Part shown: piece by piece, positions 34,595 to 49,027 of the stretch
How the letters are laid out: the number at the start of each line of letters is the position of its first letter
Numbering within the stretch: position 1 is the first letter of the stretch
NCBI GenBank assembly: GCA_014529385.2
Contig: CM043969.1
Location: 36,155,446-36,219,445 of the forward strand
Direction of reading: 5' to 3'
Length of the DNA stretch: 64,000 bases
DNA from: Adiantum capillus-veneris
Lineage: Eukaryota > Streptophyta > Polypodiopsida > Polypodiales > Pteridaceae
Translations under genes and position numbers: made by a program
Notes under the pieces: generated by a model
Seen by the model: only the letters and a program-made list of their open reading frames with translations
Database searches by the model: none
Told to the model about the DNA's origin: nothing

Positions 34595-36845
34595 CACTCC
34601 TAGACACAAAATGGGAATACATTAGGCTCACCTCCCAACCATAGAGCCAATATGGGATCACTGCCATACCGCCATTGGTGTAGAGTCCAAGTGTGTTGAT
34701 CCTAAATAAGACTCAAGTATTACTTAAAGGGACACAATGACCACAAATACCGTGTAGGTACCCATCTTGATGGCTTGGGGCGTAACGCTTCTCCCCTTAT
34801 TGTTAATTTCTATCCTTAGCAATATTCACAGCTTTATAACCGCAAAAATCTTGCACACATGGCATGCCACAACCAAACTCACTTCTAGCTAGACACATAA
34901 TGAGTGGACATTAGGATCACCTCTCAAGCATAGATCCAACGTGGGCTCACTCATGAGTTTTAGGGCCTATAGCTAGTGGGCTAGCCTCTACCGCAAGTGC
35001 TAATGTCCCATACCAGTGAACCCACACCAAAACAGGTGTGTGAGAAACGCTGCCATTGGTGTAGAGTCCAAGTGTGATGATCACACAAGATAGTCACAAA
35101 TGAGACTCAAGTCTTACTCATAGGGACACACGGATAAGACATACTATAGGTACCCATCTTGATGTCTGAGGATGTAATGCTTCTCCCCCTATTTTTAGTT
35201 TTTATGCTCAATAATACTCATGGTTATAAAAGCACTAAAATCTTACACACATGGTATGTTGCAATCCAAACTGACTCCTAGACACGTAATGGGCAGACAT
35301 TAGAAAAAATGGGTTCACCTCCAAGCTTGAGGGCCTGTAGAGAGTGGGGTAGACCCTCCTGCAAGAACCATTGTCCCATACTAACGAGCCCAGATCAGTA
35401 CGAGTGTGCAGACAGAGCCTCCATTGGTGTAGAGTCCAAGTGTATGATCACACGAGATGATAAAAAATGAGACTCGAGTCTTACTTATAGGGACACATTG
35501 ACTAGATATGTTTTAGGCACCCATTCTAGTGTCAAGGGATATAGAGACCCTCCCTTTATTTTTAATTTTTGTCCTCAACAATATTCACGGTTATAGAACC
35601 AAGACAATCATGCACACATGGCATGCTGCAAGTCAAACTCACTCATACACACGTAATTCACGGACATTAGGCTCACCTCCACACCATAGAGCTAGTATGG
35701 ACTCACCCACAAGATTGAGGGCTTGTAACTAGTGGGGTAGCCTCTGCCACAAGAGCCGGTGTCCCATACTAACAATCCAACACTAGAATAAGTGTGCGGA
35801 AAAAGCCACCTTTTGTGTAGAGTCCAAGTGTGGAGATCACACAAGACGATGGGAAAGAGACTCAGGTGTTACCTATAGGGACAGAGTGACTAGACATACT
35901 AAAGGCTCCTATCTTTATCAATATTTGGGACCTTATTTGAAATTTCTATCCTCAACAATATTCACGGTTATCAAACAAGGAGAATCTTGCACACATGGCA
36001 TGCAGTAAGAGAAACTAACTCCTAGACATGTAGTAGGTGCACATCAAGCTCACCTCCCAAACATAGAGCCAATATGGGCTCACCCTCAAGCCAAGAGCCT
36101 GGAACCACTGAGCGAGCTCATATCGCAAGGGCCGACGTCCCATACCAATGAGCCCAGACTAGGATGGGTGTGTGCCGCCATTGGTGTAGAGTCCAAGTGT
36201 GGTGATCACACAAGATAATTGCAAATGAGACTCAAGTCTTACTTATAGGGACACACTGACCATACATGATGTGCGTACCCATCCTTATGTTGGAGGATGT
36301 AAAGCTTCTTTCCTTATTTTGAATTTTTGTGCTCAACAATATTGCCAGTTATAGAACTAGGAAAATCCTGCACAGATGGCAAGGAGTAAGAGAAAGTCAC
36401 TCCTAGACACATAATGGGTGGACGTTTGGCTCACCTCCCAGCCATAGAGCCAATGAGGTCATACCCCCGAGCTTGAGGGCCTACAGCCAGTGTGCTAGCC
36501 CCTCTCGCAAGAGCGGGTGTCCCATACTTACAAGCCCACACCAATAGGGGTATGCGTACAGAGCCTCCATCAGTGTAGAGTCCAAGTGTGGTGATCACAC
36601 AAGAAAATAAAAAATGAGACTCGGCTCTTACTTATAGGGACACACTTACTAGACATACTGTAGGCACCCATCGTGGTGTCTGGGGATGTAGAGCTTCTCC
36701 CCTTATTTTGAATTTTTTTCCTCAACAATATTTACAATTAAAAACAAGGAAAATCCTGCACACACGGCATGCTACAAGCCAAAACTCACTTCTATACATG
36801 TAATGCATGGACATTAGGCTCAACTTCCAACCATAGAGCTAGTAT
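34595..36845. repeat. Tandem array of about 390-bp monomers (unit 2)
   Basis: About six monomers with the same landmarks as the array at 16430-20310. The array stops within a monomer at about 36845, where it joins ATATGTAGTACCAATTTTTA. In unit 1 that sequence lies 0.5 kb after the matching point, so a deletion occurred here. Confidence 0.85.
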
Positions 36846-36899
36846 GATATGTAGTACCAATTTTTATTCGATTAAAAACATAAATTAGGTGAGTTTTTT

Positions 36900-37760
36900 C
36901 TTACTGATTCATGGTTAGGGTACTCATTCTTTTGAATGGACTAAAATGCTCATTCTCTTCTAAGGTACTCTATTACTCAGGGTTCAATCAAACTTGAGAA
37001 GAGATTGTACATCTTTGGAAGAAACTTCTCTCGTCATTGTCCTTCATTGCTTCTTGAAGCTCTTCAGTTGTCATGTTCGCATGAAGAGATAAGTATCTTG
37101 CAAACCAATCGAGAATAGATTAGGCTCGCATGAAGACACATTGTCTAACTCTAAGGCCAGATATTTCATTTCATCATCCATTGCACCACTATAACTCTCT
37201 TCTTTGTTAGAGTAGTCATCATGTGCTAATGCTGCTAGAAGATGGGAATGTGTAGAAGTTCTGTCGGTATCTTGAGCTACATCATTTGAGATTCCATCTT
37301 AGTTGGTGGTGTCAAATATCCAACATCCTTGAGGATTGACAAGCACAACTTGCCTCCATTGATTGAGAGAATTTGGAGAGCTGTAGAAGAAGGCATGCTC
37401 ACAATGTGCTAGAAAAATATATGGGCCTTGTTTTGTCTAATGTTTTTGTGAAGAGTCAACTATGTACACATAAACCAAATGACTCTTGTGTCATTGTGGC
37501 TCTAGCCCCTTTATACTCAAAACAAAATCATTCAATATCCAATATAGTCTGTTTTAACATAAGATATTCAGAATGCCTTAGAATAAACTTTGAAGTTAAT
37601 AGCATCCATATTTGTGTACGTGTACATAATCTTATTACCTGCTTGTAAACATGGAAGTTGAGTTCATAAATACAAAATATAGTTCCCACAATGTGAAGCT
37701 CCTCATTGATAGGGTTTTTATCTCTTTGACTTGCACATAATTGTTGCGTGCAAGATTAAA
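36900..37760. repeat. Dispersed repeat, copy 3 (unit 2)
   Basis: Near-identical to 20420-21280 and diverged from 13920-14780. Small insertions and deletions between copies shift all open frames, so it is not coding. Confidence 0.75.
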
Positions 37761-39944
37761 CAATGCAGGAATCTTGAGTAATGCATCGTTCAATTTTTTT
37801 GGCTCAAAGATGTTTCCCATAGGACCACATGTTACTATACGCGGATACCTAAAAGTACAAAATGGAGTACACAAACTTCAAGTAAGAATAATAGAAATTC
37901 AAACAACATCTACAATAGTGAGATTGTGAGGAATGCCCTTGCCACATAACACCTCATCTGACAATGTAGAAGACTCTTCCATTGTCTATGTCTAAGGAGC
38001 ACCTATGTCAACATGCTGAAGGTACTCTGAAAGGTAGTACATGCACTCTCCAAGTACCATCCCTTATCCATTGTACCCTCTGGTCGTTCTCTTTGGCAAA
38101 CAAGACTCCTTAAAACTCCCATAAATATTTTAACTCAAAACATCTAGCAAGTGCTCAAAACACTTGCAATCTCCATCTGATCATCGACGATATGAATGAG
38201 TACATGGACTTGGATATCAAAAAAGGACGTCGATAACACCTTCTTTGCCAAAACAAAGGATCTCAACGCATTTCCTTTTAGTTTGCGGTGTTGACCATGT
38301 ATCAATCTCCTTACAAATGATCCATCTACAAAAATAGTAGAACAATGTGTGACATTTTTATTAAAAAATACAAACATCCACGAGCTATACACATACCTTG
38401 CTAGCTTTCTTAAACAATAGATAACATCTCAGATACCACTCGTTAAGAAACCATCAATAACAAGGGGGAGAACATGCTACATGCATCAATATACATTCAA
38501 ATTAGTATCTATTGGTTAGAGAAAGGAATTGTGATTACGATTAAGAAAATATTGGGTCACCCTAGTGAAATTTTGTGAATCATGTGTCTTTAAGTTTAAA
38601 AGACTTGTATCATCCAAACTCAATATATTCTTCAATGAGACACCATATCCCGTGGGTGTAGGGATAGATCATATTATTTGATTAATCATGCCAATCTCTT
38701 CAGAGGTAAGCAGTCATGGTGTAGGTGCATATTCTTTTTGACCCGTCTCTTCATCAACATGGAGCTACAAGTTGCATTTGTAATCTTGATCTTTCAAGTT
38801 GTTTTGATTTGCTTACGTGTCTTTCAAACCAATAAGATGTTTCCACAAAGAGTGGCCTACCAATACTCCAATTAAAACCATACAGAGATAGAGGGAATTA
38901 GAGAGGGTCATCCTCAAGATTGGACATCATCTTTACTGCTTGGAATCTTTGACTTTGGAGAAATTATGGGCCCTTCAGTCCACTTTAGGCATATATATGT
39001 GGATATCATCCGTTTTGGACATTGTCCGCTCTTGACCTTTGCATTGAAATGTTTAGTTTGTGTTCTTCGGGTAATTTATGTGTCAAATTTATATATTTTT
39101 ATTGAGATGAATACTATACATTGATTTCAACAATCATCACATGAGACAAGCTTTATAACCTTTGATTGAGAACCTTACATCCATAGTAAAATATACAATA
39201 TGATAGTAGAAAGTAGAATGAATTGAAAAGTATCTGCATGTATTCTTCGAACAAAAGCTTGTACCGGCCCTGAATCTGTAGCTGGGAAAGTCGTGTATAG
39301 ACCATGCCAAAATTCCTCAAACTTTTAATCTCCTCTCATTTTTCCATTTTGACATATCAAGCACGTCTAAGCCTCTCCACAATTCTTGGAGGTCATCAAT
39401 TAGAGGTGCCAAATATACATTCGTTAATAATTATTTAAACTTGACATTTTCCTACGAATTATGAGAGACAAATGTAAATGCCCTTTTTTAAAGCAAACAA
39501 AGGGTGGGAGATTGTAGCTAGCTAGAACTATTAGCCAAGCACATGTAGAATGGACTCACACCATCCAAGCCAACACCCATCTTTAAGTGTCGTAACTCTG
39601 CTTCAAACTTGGGTCATTTTGTATTGACATGTTTGAGAATACGGAAATCCGAGGGAATTCTCATAATCCCATCCCTGCTTGTATTGTTTGATCCCTGGTC
39701 CATAAGTCTTGCTAAACCTGGGGTTTAAAATATGTGTTGTATATGGGATGCGAACAAAAATATCAAATCACCTTACGAGGGATTTTTTTTGTTTATATCT
39801 TTATAACGAGATGTTTACCATTTCATTTTTGTATTCCTCTCTATACAAAATACAATCGTTAGGACATGCATGTATGGTGTTGTAATTGAGTTCGAGCTTG
39901 CTCAACATTTTTTTCACTTCATCTCTTGATGTAGGAAGGGCGTT
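37761..39944. other. Duplicated flank, no gene recognised (unit 2)
   Basis: Matches 21281-22889 joined directly to 28202-28766. The join near 39378-39382 (CTCTCCACAATTC) is the pre-insertion site of the LTR retrotransposon. No protein domain was recognised. Confidence 0.65.
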
Positions 39945-40959
39945 CACTACAAGAGATCACTTAAATTTGGACATCAATGGTGGGCGGCGGTATATGTGTA
40001 AGTAAATTTGGAGGGAGATCAAGTCTTTTTAATGAAAAAAATTCAAATTTTTGATGCGTATATCAGTGCAAATATTTGCGTGTAAATCGATGTATATATC
40101 AATGTTCATTATAGGATCTGTAATGGCACCAGTACCAATGAATTCAGCAAAAACAGAACCCACAAGTTTCTCTTATGCATTTTGTCCCTTTCATCTCTTC
40201 CTCTCTTGCCCTCCTCCTCCTCACTTCCTGCAGAGTGCTGCCTCATGACATGCCGGAATTGAGATTTTTACCCATACGTTGCTCTCCATCAACAAGGTAA
40301 GCTTCTTTTCAAGTTTCCTAGTCGATTTGTGCACTTGTGTGTGTGTGTGTGTGTATTTTTGCCTATTTGAGGACATTTCTCAATGGTTTATTTCTCAAAT
40401 AGGTCACACGTGTACTCTATCATTCTTTTTTGTTGCATATACACATTCACATAAACATGCACACAACTAAAAAAAAATGCACACTAACACACTATATACG
40501 ATGCACACATATATTTTTTAATTCAAACAAAAATAAAAAATAAAATTTTAACTTTTACTGTTTTATAAATAATATTAATTAAAAATCGCCATTAACAAAA
40601 TAAGATAACAAAAAATTATCATCAAAAGAAAGATTTCTTTTGATTTATACTATTTTATAATTAATTTTGATATTTTTGTGTAAATAAATTTAGAAATTTG
40701 AAAATTATATTGTTACTTGTTTAATTGTGACTTATGGTAGATGTTGTAAATGAAAATTGGAAACTTTATAGTGTTATATTTGAAGTACCTTTAGTTTGAT
40801 TAGGTTTATTTGCTAATTTGCAAATCATCGAACCACGTTGTCAAAACCTATTAAATAGGCATTCACCAATAAAGACGAGATCATTACCCGGTGGTCATGA
40901 TATTTGTGCACCTGTAGACCCAGGTGTGCCAGGCACTACCAAAAAAACACGTGTCATCG

Positions 40960-41070
40960 ATGCATATATCGACGCTTTCCGTCGCTATGCGCGTCGCTGT
41001 GAAACCAGTCGCTATTAGCGACACGGATAGCGATGGGCATAGGGACGCATATAGCGACGACCATAGCAGA
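40960..41070. repeat. Subterminal ATAGCGAC motif cluster
   Basis: Short GCGAC/GTCGC-containing motifs in both orientations (CGTCGCTATG, GTCGCTATTAGCGAC, ATAGCGATGG, ATAGCGACGA) crowd the left end of the nested CACTA. In En/Spm-type elements such clusters bind the TNPA protein; that role is inferred here. Confidence 0.6.
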
Positions 41071-41075
41071 CAAAT

Positions 41076-41168
41076 TTTTTCTTGGGCAGAGGGCAGGTAG
41101 CCTGGCCTGTGCCCAATTAAAAGATGGACACAGCCACAGCCAGACTTCCTTCCCTCTGCCCAAGAAAG
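41076..41168. repeat. Inverted repeat, possible hairpin
   Basis: TTCTTGGGCAGAGGG at about 41078 and its exact complement CCCTCTGCCCAAGAA at about 41151 bracket roughly 60 bp. Confidence 0.7.
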
Positions 41169-41339
41169 CGAGCAGCACCAAAATATCAACCATGATCCCG
41201 CGCATAGAAATTTTGGCAGAGTTCCCTTTGTTTTTACATAAACTTAAAAAAAAAAACCATATCATGTATACGCCTCCTGCATGCTGTCCATGTAGGATCT
41301 CACATGAGATTTAAGGCCAATGAAAGACAACCGTACCAA

Positions 41340-41550
41340 ATGAAAAGCATAGCCATAACTTAAAAGCATAACCATAACTTAAAACCATAACCGGCTATAA
41401 CCACTTTGATCAAAACCATAATGCAGATAACCATAACCATAAACAAAATTAACAATAACCATAAGCATAACCAGAAAGAGAAACAATAACTGTCTATACA
41501 ATGACAATGACAATAATCATAACCATAAGGGAAAGAATAACTGTCTAAAC
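41340..41550. repeat. CCATAA-rich array in the nested CACTA
   Basis: Repeated AACCATAACTTAAAA and CATAACCATAA motifs of the same type as 33195-33425 and 48590-48845, here beside the left end of the nested element. Confidence 0.6.
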
Positions 41551-41959
41551 ACTAACTGTTTGTACAAAAAAGAGACACAGAAGCGTGTTTGTGTCTCACA
41601 AAGCATATAGATGAAATCTGGTCCACTAATGACTAGGCGTCGCAACCTGCACATAGGACAACTCACAAAATTAGTATTGATATTTTTTCACATATACTGA
41701 CTTAATTAAATCAACTCACACATATTAACGTCTCACCTCAAGCGATCAGCGAGACTGTAAGGCCTCCCAGTCTACAGGCTCTCCTGAAGCTTCAAGATCA
41801 TTCAGTACTTCATAGATACCTCTGCGATATCCATCTGACTCCTCCTCGCGTGATGGAGCTTGATGCATCGCAAGATTCTGCGTTTATACAAAAATCAAAG
41901 TAATAAGAATACATGATTCATCGTGTTTTAAAAAACGCCATAGTTAAGATTGGATTAGA

Positions 41960-42884
41960 AACTCACAAAATCATAGCGAAAGGTGTCGAAGCCTCCGTTG
42001 CCAAGATGAGATGTCCCCCTAGTCATCTGCCGTACCTGCGCGGCCTCACACTGCTATCTGAACCGCGTGGCCGCTGTCCGCTCATCCTCCGTGATCTGCA
42101 ACCACGTCTCGTATGGGATGCCCGAAGGCTTCGGCGAGCCAGTCCTAAAAGCCTTCCGAGTTGCATCTCGTTGATGTTTGATGGTGTCCCGTGCAACACC
42201 CTTGATCCACCACGCCGAAACAACGAAAGAACCCGGAGCAGGCTGGTACTCTCTCAGGATGGTCTCCACTATGTAAGTGACTTTTTCCTTGTCTTGCTGA
42301 TCCCAAGACATCAGAATGCTGGTCGAAAACTGCAACTCCACGAGCTGGCGAATCCACTGTCGCATCTCAGTCCCGACTCTATCCATGTCAACAGAACCAT
42401 CTCCCCGTACAGTATAGAGCTTGGAGGCACTAGGATCGTGTGCCCCCCAAGGTGTCCGAGGTGTGCCAAGAGGTGTGTCGATACGTGTGCCTGGGTAAGA
42501 CGGGGGTCGTGAGCGAGGAGGGGTCGAAGCATCAGTGGAACCTCCTCCACAGCAACCACCACCTCCACCTGACGATCGTCGAGATCAGCGAGTGTGCCTG
42601 TGTTGCGGAGATGAGGATGTACCCACCTCTGCCCCACCCCTAGGTGTCGAAGCGGCCGTGATGGGAGAAGAAGACGTCGTACCCATAGGCGTCCTGAACC
42701 CCGTAGGTGTCCCCACCCTAGGCGTCGGTCCCTCGGGTGTGAAGCCTGGAGGTGTAGTACACGTGCCTCTGGCTACCCAGTACTAAGAAGCCTCTGCCAT
42801 CTGAGCAGGCGTCATCCGTGTAACGAAGCCCATGAATGCATCTGCACTCATGGAAGCAGGATTAGGAATCTCGTCTGCCATACT
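41960..42884 (-). pseudogene. TNPA-like second ORF of the nested CACTA
   Basis: The minus-strand frame starts MADEIPNPASMSADAFMGF and continues with TRMTPAQMAEAS. After stops there is a Pro/Gly/Thr-rich segment and then 42386-42054, with MRQWIRQLVELQFS, VSAWWIKGVARDTIKHQR and RKAFRTGSPKPSGIPYETW. The next exon-like stretch reads VRQMTRGTSHLGNGGF. A low-complexity N-terminal half followed by this basic, Trp-rich domain resembles the plant Transposase_24 (Ptta/En/Spm) group, which binds subterminal repeats. The assignment is from recalled pattern only. Several stops are present, and introns are possible. Opposite-strand Pro-rich frames here are shadows. Confidence 0.5.
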
Positions 42885-43019
42885 AAAGTCCTACACAAAG
42901 AAAGTAAAATAAAGCATCAGAACACAGTTGTTTAAATTAACTTTAAGCTTAATTTTAAATCAAAGTCTTCACACAAACACTTACAGGCCTAGGCCTCGAC
43001 GAGTGAGGCATCATCGATA

Positions 43020-44472
43020 AGATCTTGCACCATATCATCGTCTATCTCTAATTGCAAGCATAACTCTACCCCAACTCGTTCTGGCAGATTGTCTTCATCC
43101 ATTGCATCTTCATCTACAAGTGTCAATTCTGGCTCGTCTGCGTCATCCCTCGTATATCTGGCCAATCATGCATAGTCCACATAAGAATTCCATGGATCCT
43201 TTCATGTTGTTGTCCTACTGGTTCAACCGCATCTTCTATGTAGATCCCACGCCATAACTCCTGGAGCTCGTCAACTAGTGGAGCTAGATAAACATCCATA
43301 TTTTTTGCCTTGAACTTACCAGGTACAATCAAGCTTAAAATCAAATGACCCTTCTTGATAGCAAGCCACGGCGGGAGGTTGTAATTGGTAAGGCACACAG
43401 GCCAAGTGCTCCATGACGAGCTTCTCAAGCCAAATGGATTGACTCCATCCATTGCTATGCCCAAACGCAAATTGCGTGGTTCACTCTTAAAATGTGGCTA
43501 GGTATCTTCAATGTGCCTCCAAGCCTTCGAATCAGCGGGCACCCTAAATGTTTCGTCAGTGGATCTATTCGTAGAATGCCACCGCATCAACTTTGCAATG
43601 GAACCACAATGAAACATGCTTTTTATCCTAGGAATAATAGGGAAATACCGCAACACTTTAGCTGGCACTGTCTCGCCAACTGCATCTTGTTTGTAGCGCA
43701 TTGCTCCGCACTTAAAACATGATAGACAATCTGCGAATTCATTGCGAAAAAGAATGCAATCATTTGGACATGCATGAATCTTGTTGTAGTCCAAGCCAAT
43801 TGAGGTCAGAAGTTGCTTTGCGTCTGGCCTAGAGGGGGGCATTTCATTGCCAGCGGGGAGAAGTTGCTCCCACAATAACTTGTTTAAGCCACATTAAATT
43901 AAAAAGCTCTCCGAGCACATCACTGTTGCAATCGGAAAATCTCTTTTGTAAATTACGTACCTAAACAAAGCAGTGACGCTTGCATCTGACCACCCATACA
44001 CTGACTGAAGATTCAAAAACGCCAGACAAGTACGAAGCACAAATATTTTGGCACCTTCATAGATAAGTTGACGTGCCAACTTCCTCAACATGTCTTCAGG
44101 AGATAGGCGCACACCTTCTAGTGCTGCTTCGTTTGCGTTCTCCTCGCTTGTCTGGAAGAAGGCATCCAACATCTTCTCCATGCCGTCGTCTTCTGTCTAT
44201 AAGCCCTTTTCTGCTTCCATTCGTGGCTCTATATTGGTCGGATCTTCACGCATAATCTTTTTTCTCTCTCTCTCAGATATAGGTGCTATGTCACGGAAAT
44301 CAATGCCCGTTCCGTAGGAGTCGTATCACAGATTCTGTACGGTTTCTCTAGCAAACTCTCCGTACTTGTGCACATGCTCATTACATATCCTACGCTTGCG
44401 CAGGATTTGATACTTGCAGAGCGTGCAGAAGCATGCAATCTTTTCCTCCATGTTAGTTGATGAAGTTGCCAT
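43020..44472 (-). pseudogene. TNP2-type transposase of the nested CACTA, truncated
   Basis: Begins MATSSTNMEEKIACFCTLC with a Cys/His-rich N-terminus (CxxC, then NEHVHKYGEFA) as in TNP2 proteins. Next is MEKMLDAFFQTS, then LARQLIYEGAKIFVLRTCLA and YGWSDASVTALFRYV. The transposase core (43875-43498) shows NEMPPSRPDAKQ, GLDYNKIHACPNDCILF, CFKCGAMRYK and HSTNRSTDETFRVPAD. The next frame (43470-43123) shows LGIAMDGVNPFGLRSSSW, TNYNLPPWLAIKKGHLILS, VDELQELW and MWTMHDWPD, which supply two of the expected catalytic acidic residues. It then passes directly into an acidic tail (VDEDAMDEDNLPER) and stops near 43020, so the C-terminal third and DUF4218 region are missing. Splice sites or frameshifts join the pieces. 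Confidence 0.85.
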
Positions 44473-46255
<1,783 letters not shown>

Positions 46256-46514
46256 GTGATAGCAAGGATAAAGAGGGCGATATGATGCAAACTCTTGTAC
46301 GTATTCCGCTTTACAATGGTGCAAAATTCTCTTTTCTCTGTACCGCTTTGGCAACGCTTAATTTGCAGTCTATCTACGGGTGATCTAACGCCTTTGTCAC
46401 ATATCTTATTCAATAAATACATTGTATCCTAAGCATTCCAAAGTGCAAATTACAGTTCAATAATATGATCGTTGTGTTCACTTGTTGATGCAATGACAAG
46501 TTTCTCAACAAGCC

Positions 46515-48480
46515 AATCTTGCTGAAAGGCAATCACATGCCCCCTACCCATCCAATTGCTAAAAATATTATTACTAACTTGGGCTTGGACTATCACCAAA
46601 TACATTTAATCCCTAATGATTGTATACTCTTTCACAATGGGTATGCAAATTTGAATAATGTCCAAATGGAGAATCAAAGAGGTAAAGAGAGGACACACAA
46701 GAAAAATTTATCCCTACAAAGGTCCTTCGACACTTTCCTATCATTCCAAGAATAAAGAGTATGTTCAGGTGCAAGTATATAGATGCTTTGATGACATTGC
46801 ACTCAAATACTAGATCAACAGTTTATGTGATATGAATACCTGCTGACTCTTGTGCATGGAAGCACATAGAGGAAAGATAACCTACAGTTAAGGATGAGCC
46901 TTGATGTATCCATTTTAGTCTGGCAATGGATGGAGTAAACCCATTTGGACTACGGAGCTTTTCATGGAGCACGTGGCCTATTTTATTGGTTAATTATATA
47001 ATCTTCCACCATGGCTAGCTATCAAGAAGGGCCATATGTTGTTGTCATTGATTGTCCCAGAAAAGTAGAAAGCAAAGAATGCAAACGTCTATCTGGCACC
47101 ACTTGTAGAAGAGCTCCAAATCTTGTGGAAAGGGATCGATGTAGATGACATGGCCTATTTTATTGGTTAATTATATAATCTTCCACCATGGCTAGCTATC
47201 AAGAAGGGCAATCTATTGTTGTCACTCATTGTCCTAGGAAAGTACAAAGAAAAGAATACAAACGTCTATTTGGCACCACTTTTAGAAGAGATCCAAATCT
47301 TGTGGACAGGGATCGATGTAGATGATATGTCCCAACCAATTGGACAGTGAAATGTACATGTGCAAGGAATTCTCATGTGGACCATGCACAATTGATCAAG
47401 CTTCAGTTTGAGTGTTCAGGTAAGTATCGTAAGTATCTTTGAAACCCTCACAATTCTTGGCTATACCAATGATTTTATATCTTAATTTTATGATTTTTCA
47501 CGCTTAAGTTACTCGAGCAATCATGCATGTGGTCCTCGACTTGGCTTCGGCCATTTGAGCAAGACAATTTCTGAGGAGCATGATAGATTTTTTCATGAAG
47601 GACATGAGCTAAGTGTACGAAACATATGAAAACATGACATGCATCCAGTGAAAGTGAACGATTGGAAAAACATGTGGCTGAATAGGGGAGATTTCATGCC
47701 ACCCTGCATGAAAATACCTTCTATTTTTCATGAGCTCCCGTATTAGAGTGACCCCACAGCTTAATCATCTGCTCGACCCAAATGCACATCTTCAGGAATG
47801 TGGGGGAGATCATATAGATCATTATTAATAGAAAAGGGAGATCAAGGCCCAAAGAGGTGGCCTACAGGATGTGGGTTTAATGCTAGAGACATGGCCTCAA
47901 CTTAAACCCAATGGAAATTTTTCTATACCAAAAGGTCCATGGGTTTTGAGTCCTGAAAAAGAGGAACAAGTGAAGAAAACTATGTCTTCATTCAAAACTC
48001 CCACGAGGTGCATGCGATGTTTGAAAATGGATTTTACTAAAGATGAAAATCTTAGTGGTCTTAAGTCCCATGATTCGCACAAAATTTTTCAATTTATCTT
48101 ATCAATTTCCGTAAAGGATTGTCTGACAGATGACATTAAAAGAATAATGTATAAAATTAGCGAGTTGGTACATTGGATCAATGGAAAAGAGACAAGACAA
48201 CACAACATTGATGCACATTGATGCAGCATGCTTAAATTCTATTGAAGTAGTGTGTATGATGGAGAAGTACATTCCAACAAACATTCTTACCATCCAAATG
48301 CATCTACTTGTGCATGTGGTCGATGAAGTTGCAATTGCTTGGGTAGTCCATAGGAGGTGGATGTTGTGAAGACTTTAAAGGGGTTCGTTCATCAAACGGT
48401 TCATCCCGAGGGTAGCATGGTGTAAGGATGGCTTGTATAAGAGTCTATTCTCATCAATGAAGTTTTGGACTCAATTGATG
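46515..48480 (+). pseudogene. Decayed TNP2-type CACTA transposase, unit 2
   Basis: Duplicate of the unit 1 transposase relic, lacking its 5' part (MEQMLDVFF), which is replaced by the nested element. It shows NHMPPTHPIAK with GLDYHQIHLIPNDCILF (46519-46755), the doubled 171-bp stretch, GPWVLSPEKEEQVKK with LSGLKSHDSHKI, and the DUF4218-like SIEVVCMMEKYIP and MHLLVHVVDEVA. It differs from unit 1 by a short duplication near 48205-48225 and a deletion after HRRWM. Where unit 1 reads IS-stop-LVHWING it reads ISELVHWING, so that stop arose after the duplication or was lost here. Confidence 0.83.
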
Positions 48481-48584
48481 CAGAAATGTCCCAAATGTGG
48501 ACTACTGTGGTCAACGTCAAGGTGACAAGGGAGGAGTTGCAAGGACATTAGGAAGATGGATATCATAATGCGAGAAAAGGCTCT

Positions 48585-48845
48585 GATACCATAACCATAA
48601 CCTACTTGTCATACCATAACCATAACATCCATATCATAATTGCAAAATGATAATCATAACGTGATTTCTAAACCATAAGCATAACATGATTACCATATTG
48701 TCATTGCAAAACCATAACCATAACTTGATTTCCAAACCATAATGATAACTTGTGTGTCATACCATGATTCAATAACCATAACCATAACCTGATTTTCATG
48801 CCATAATCATGATCTTAGATGTAATAGAAAACCATAAACATAAGT
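48585..48845. repeat. CCATAA-rich array (unit 2)
   Basis: Counterpart of 33195-33425. Here it is followed by about 2 kb of extra sequence before the inverted TTATGGTT motifs at 50755-50960. Confidence 0.65.
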
Positions 48846-49027
48846 GTGAAACTTTACATGTATACAATGAATGAGCACAATTGTATCAAGGATACCACAA
48901 CTACAAAAAAAAACATATATGGAGGATGTCACCCTCATGGTAGTGCTTCCCAATCAACATCGTTTTCCTCCTCCTGTAGATGGGTCAAAAGGGCCACAAG
49001 TCCATGCTTGTACCCATACTTCTCATC

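Noticed and set aside
41913-42643. Plus-strand Pro/Arg-rich frames of up to 199 codons
   Set aside because: Opposite-strand shadow of the TNPA-like ORF; the minus strand has the family motifs.
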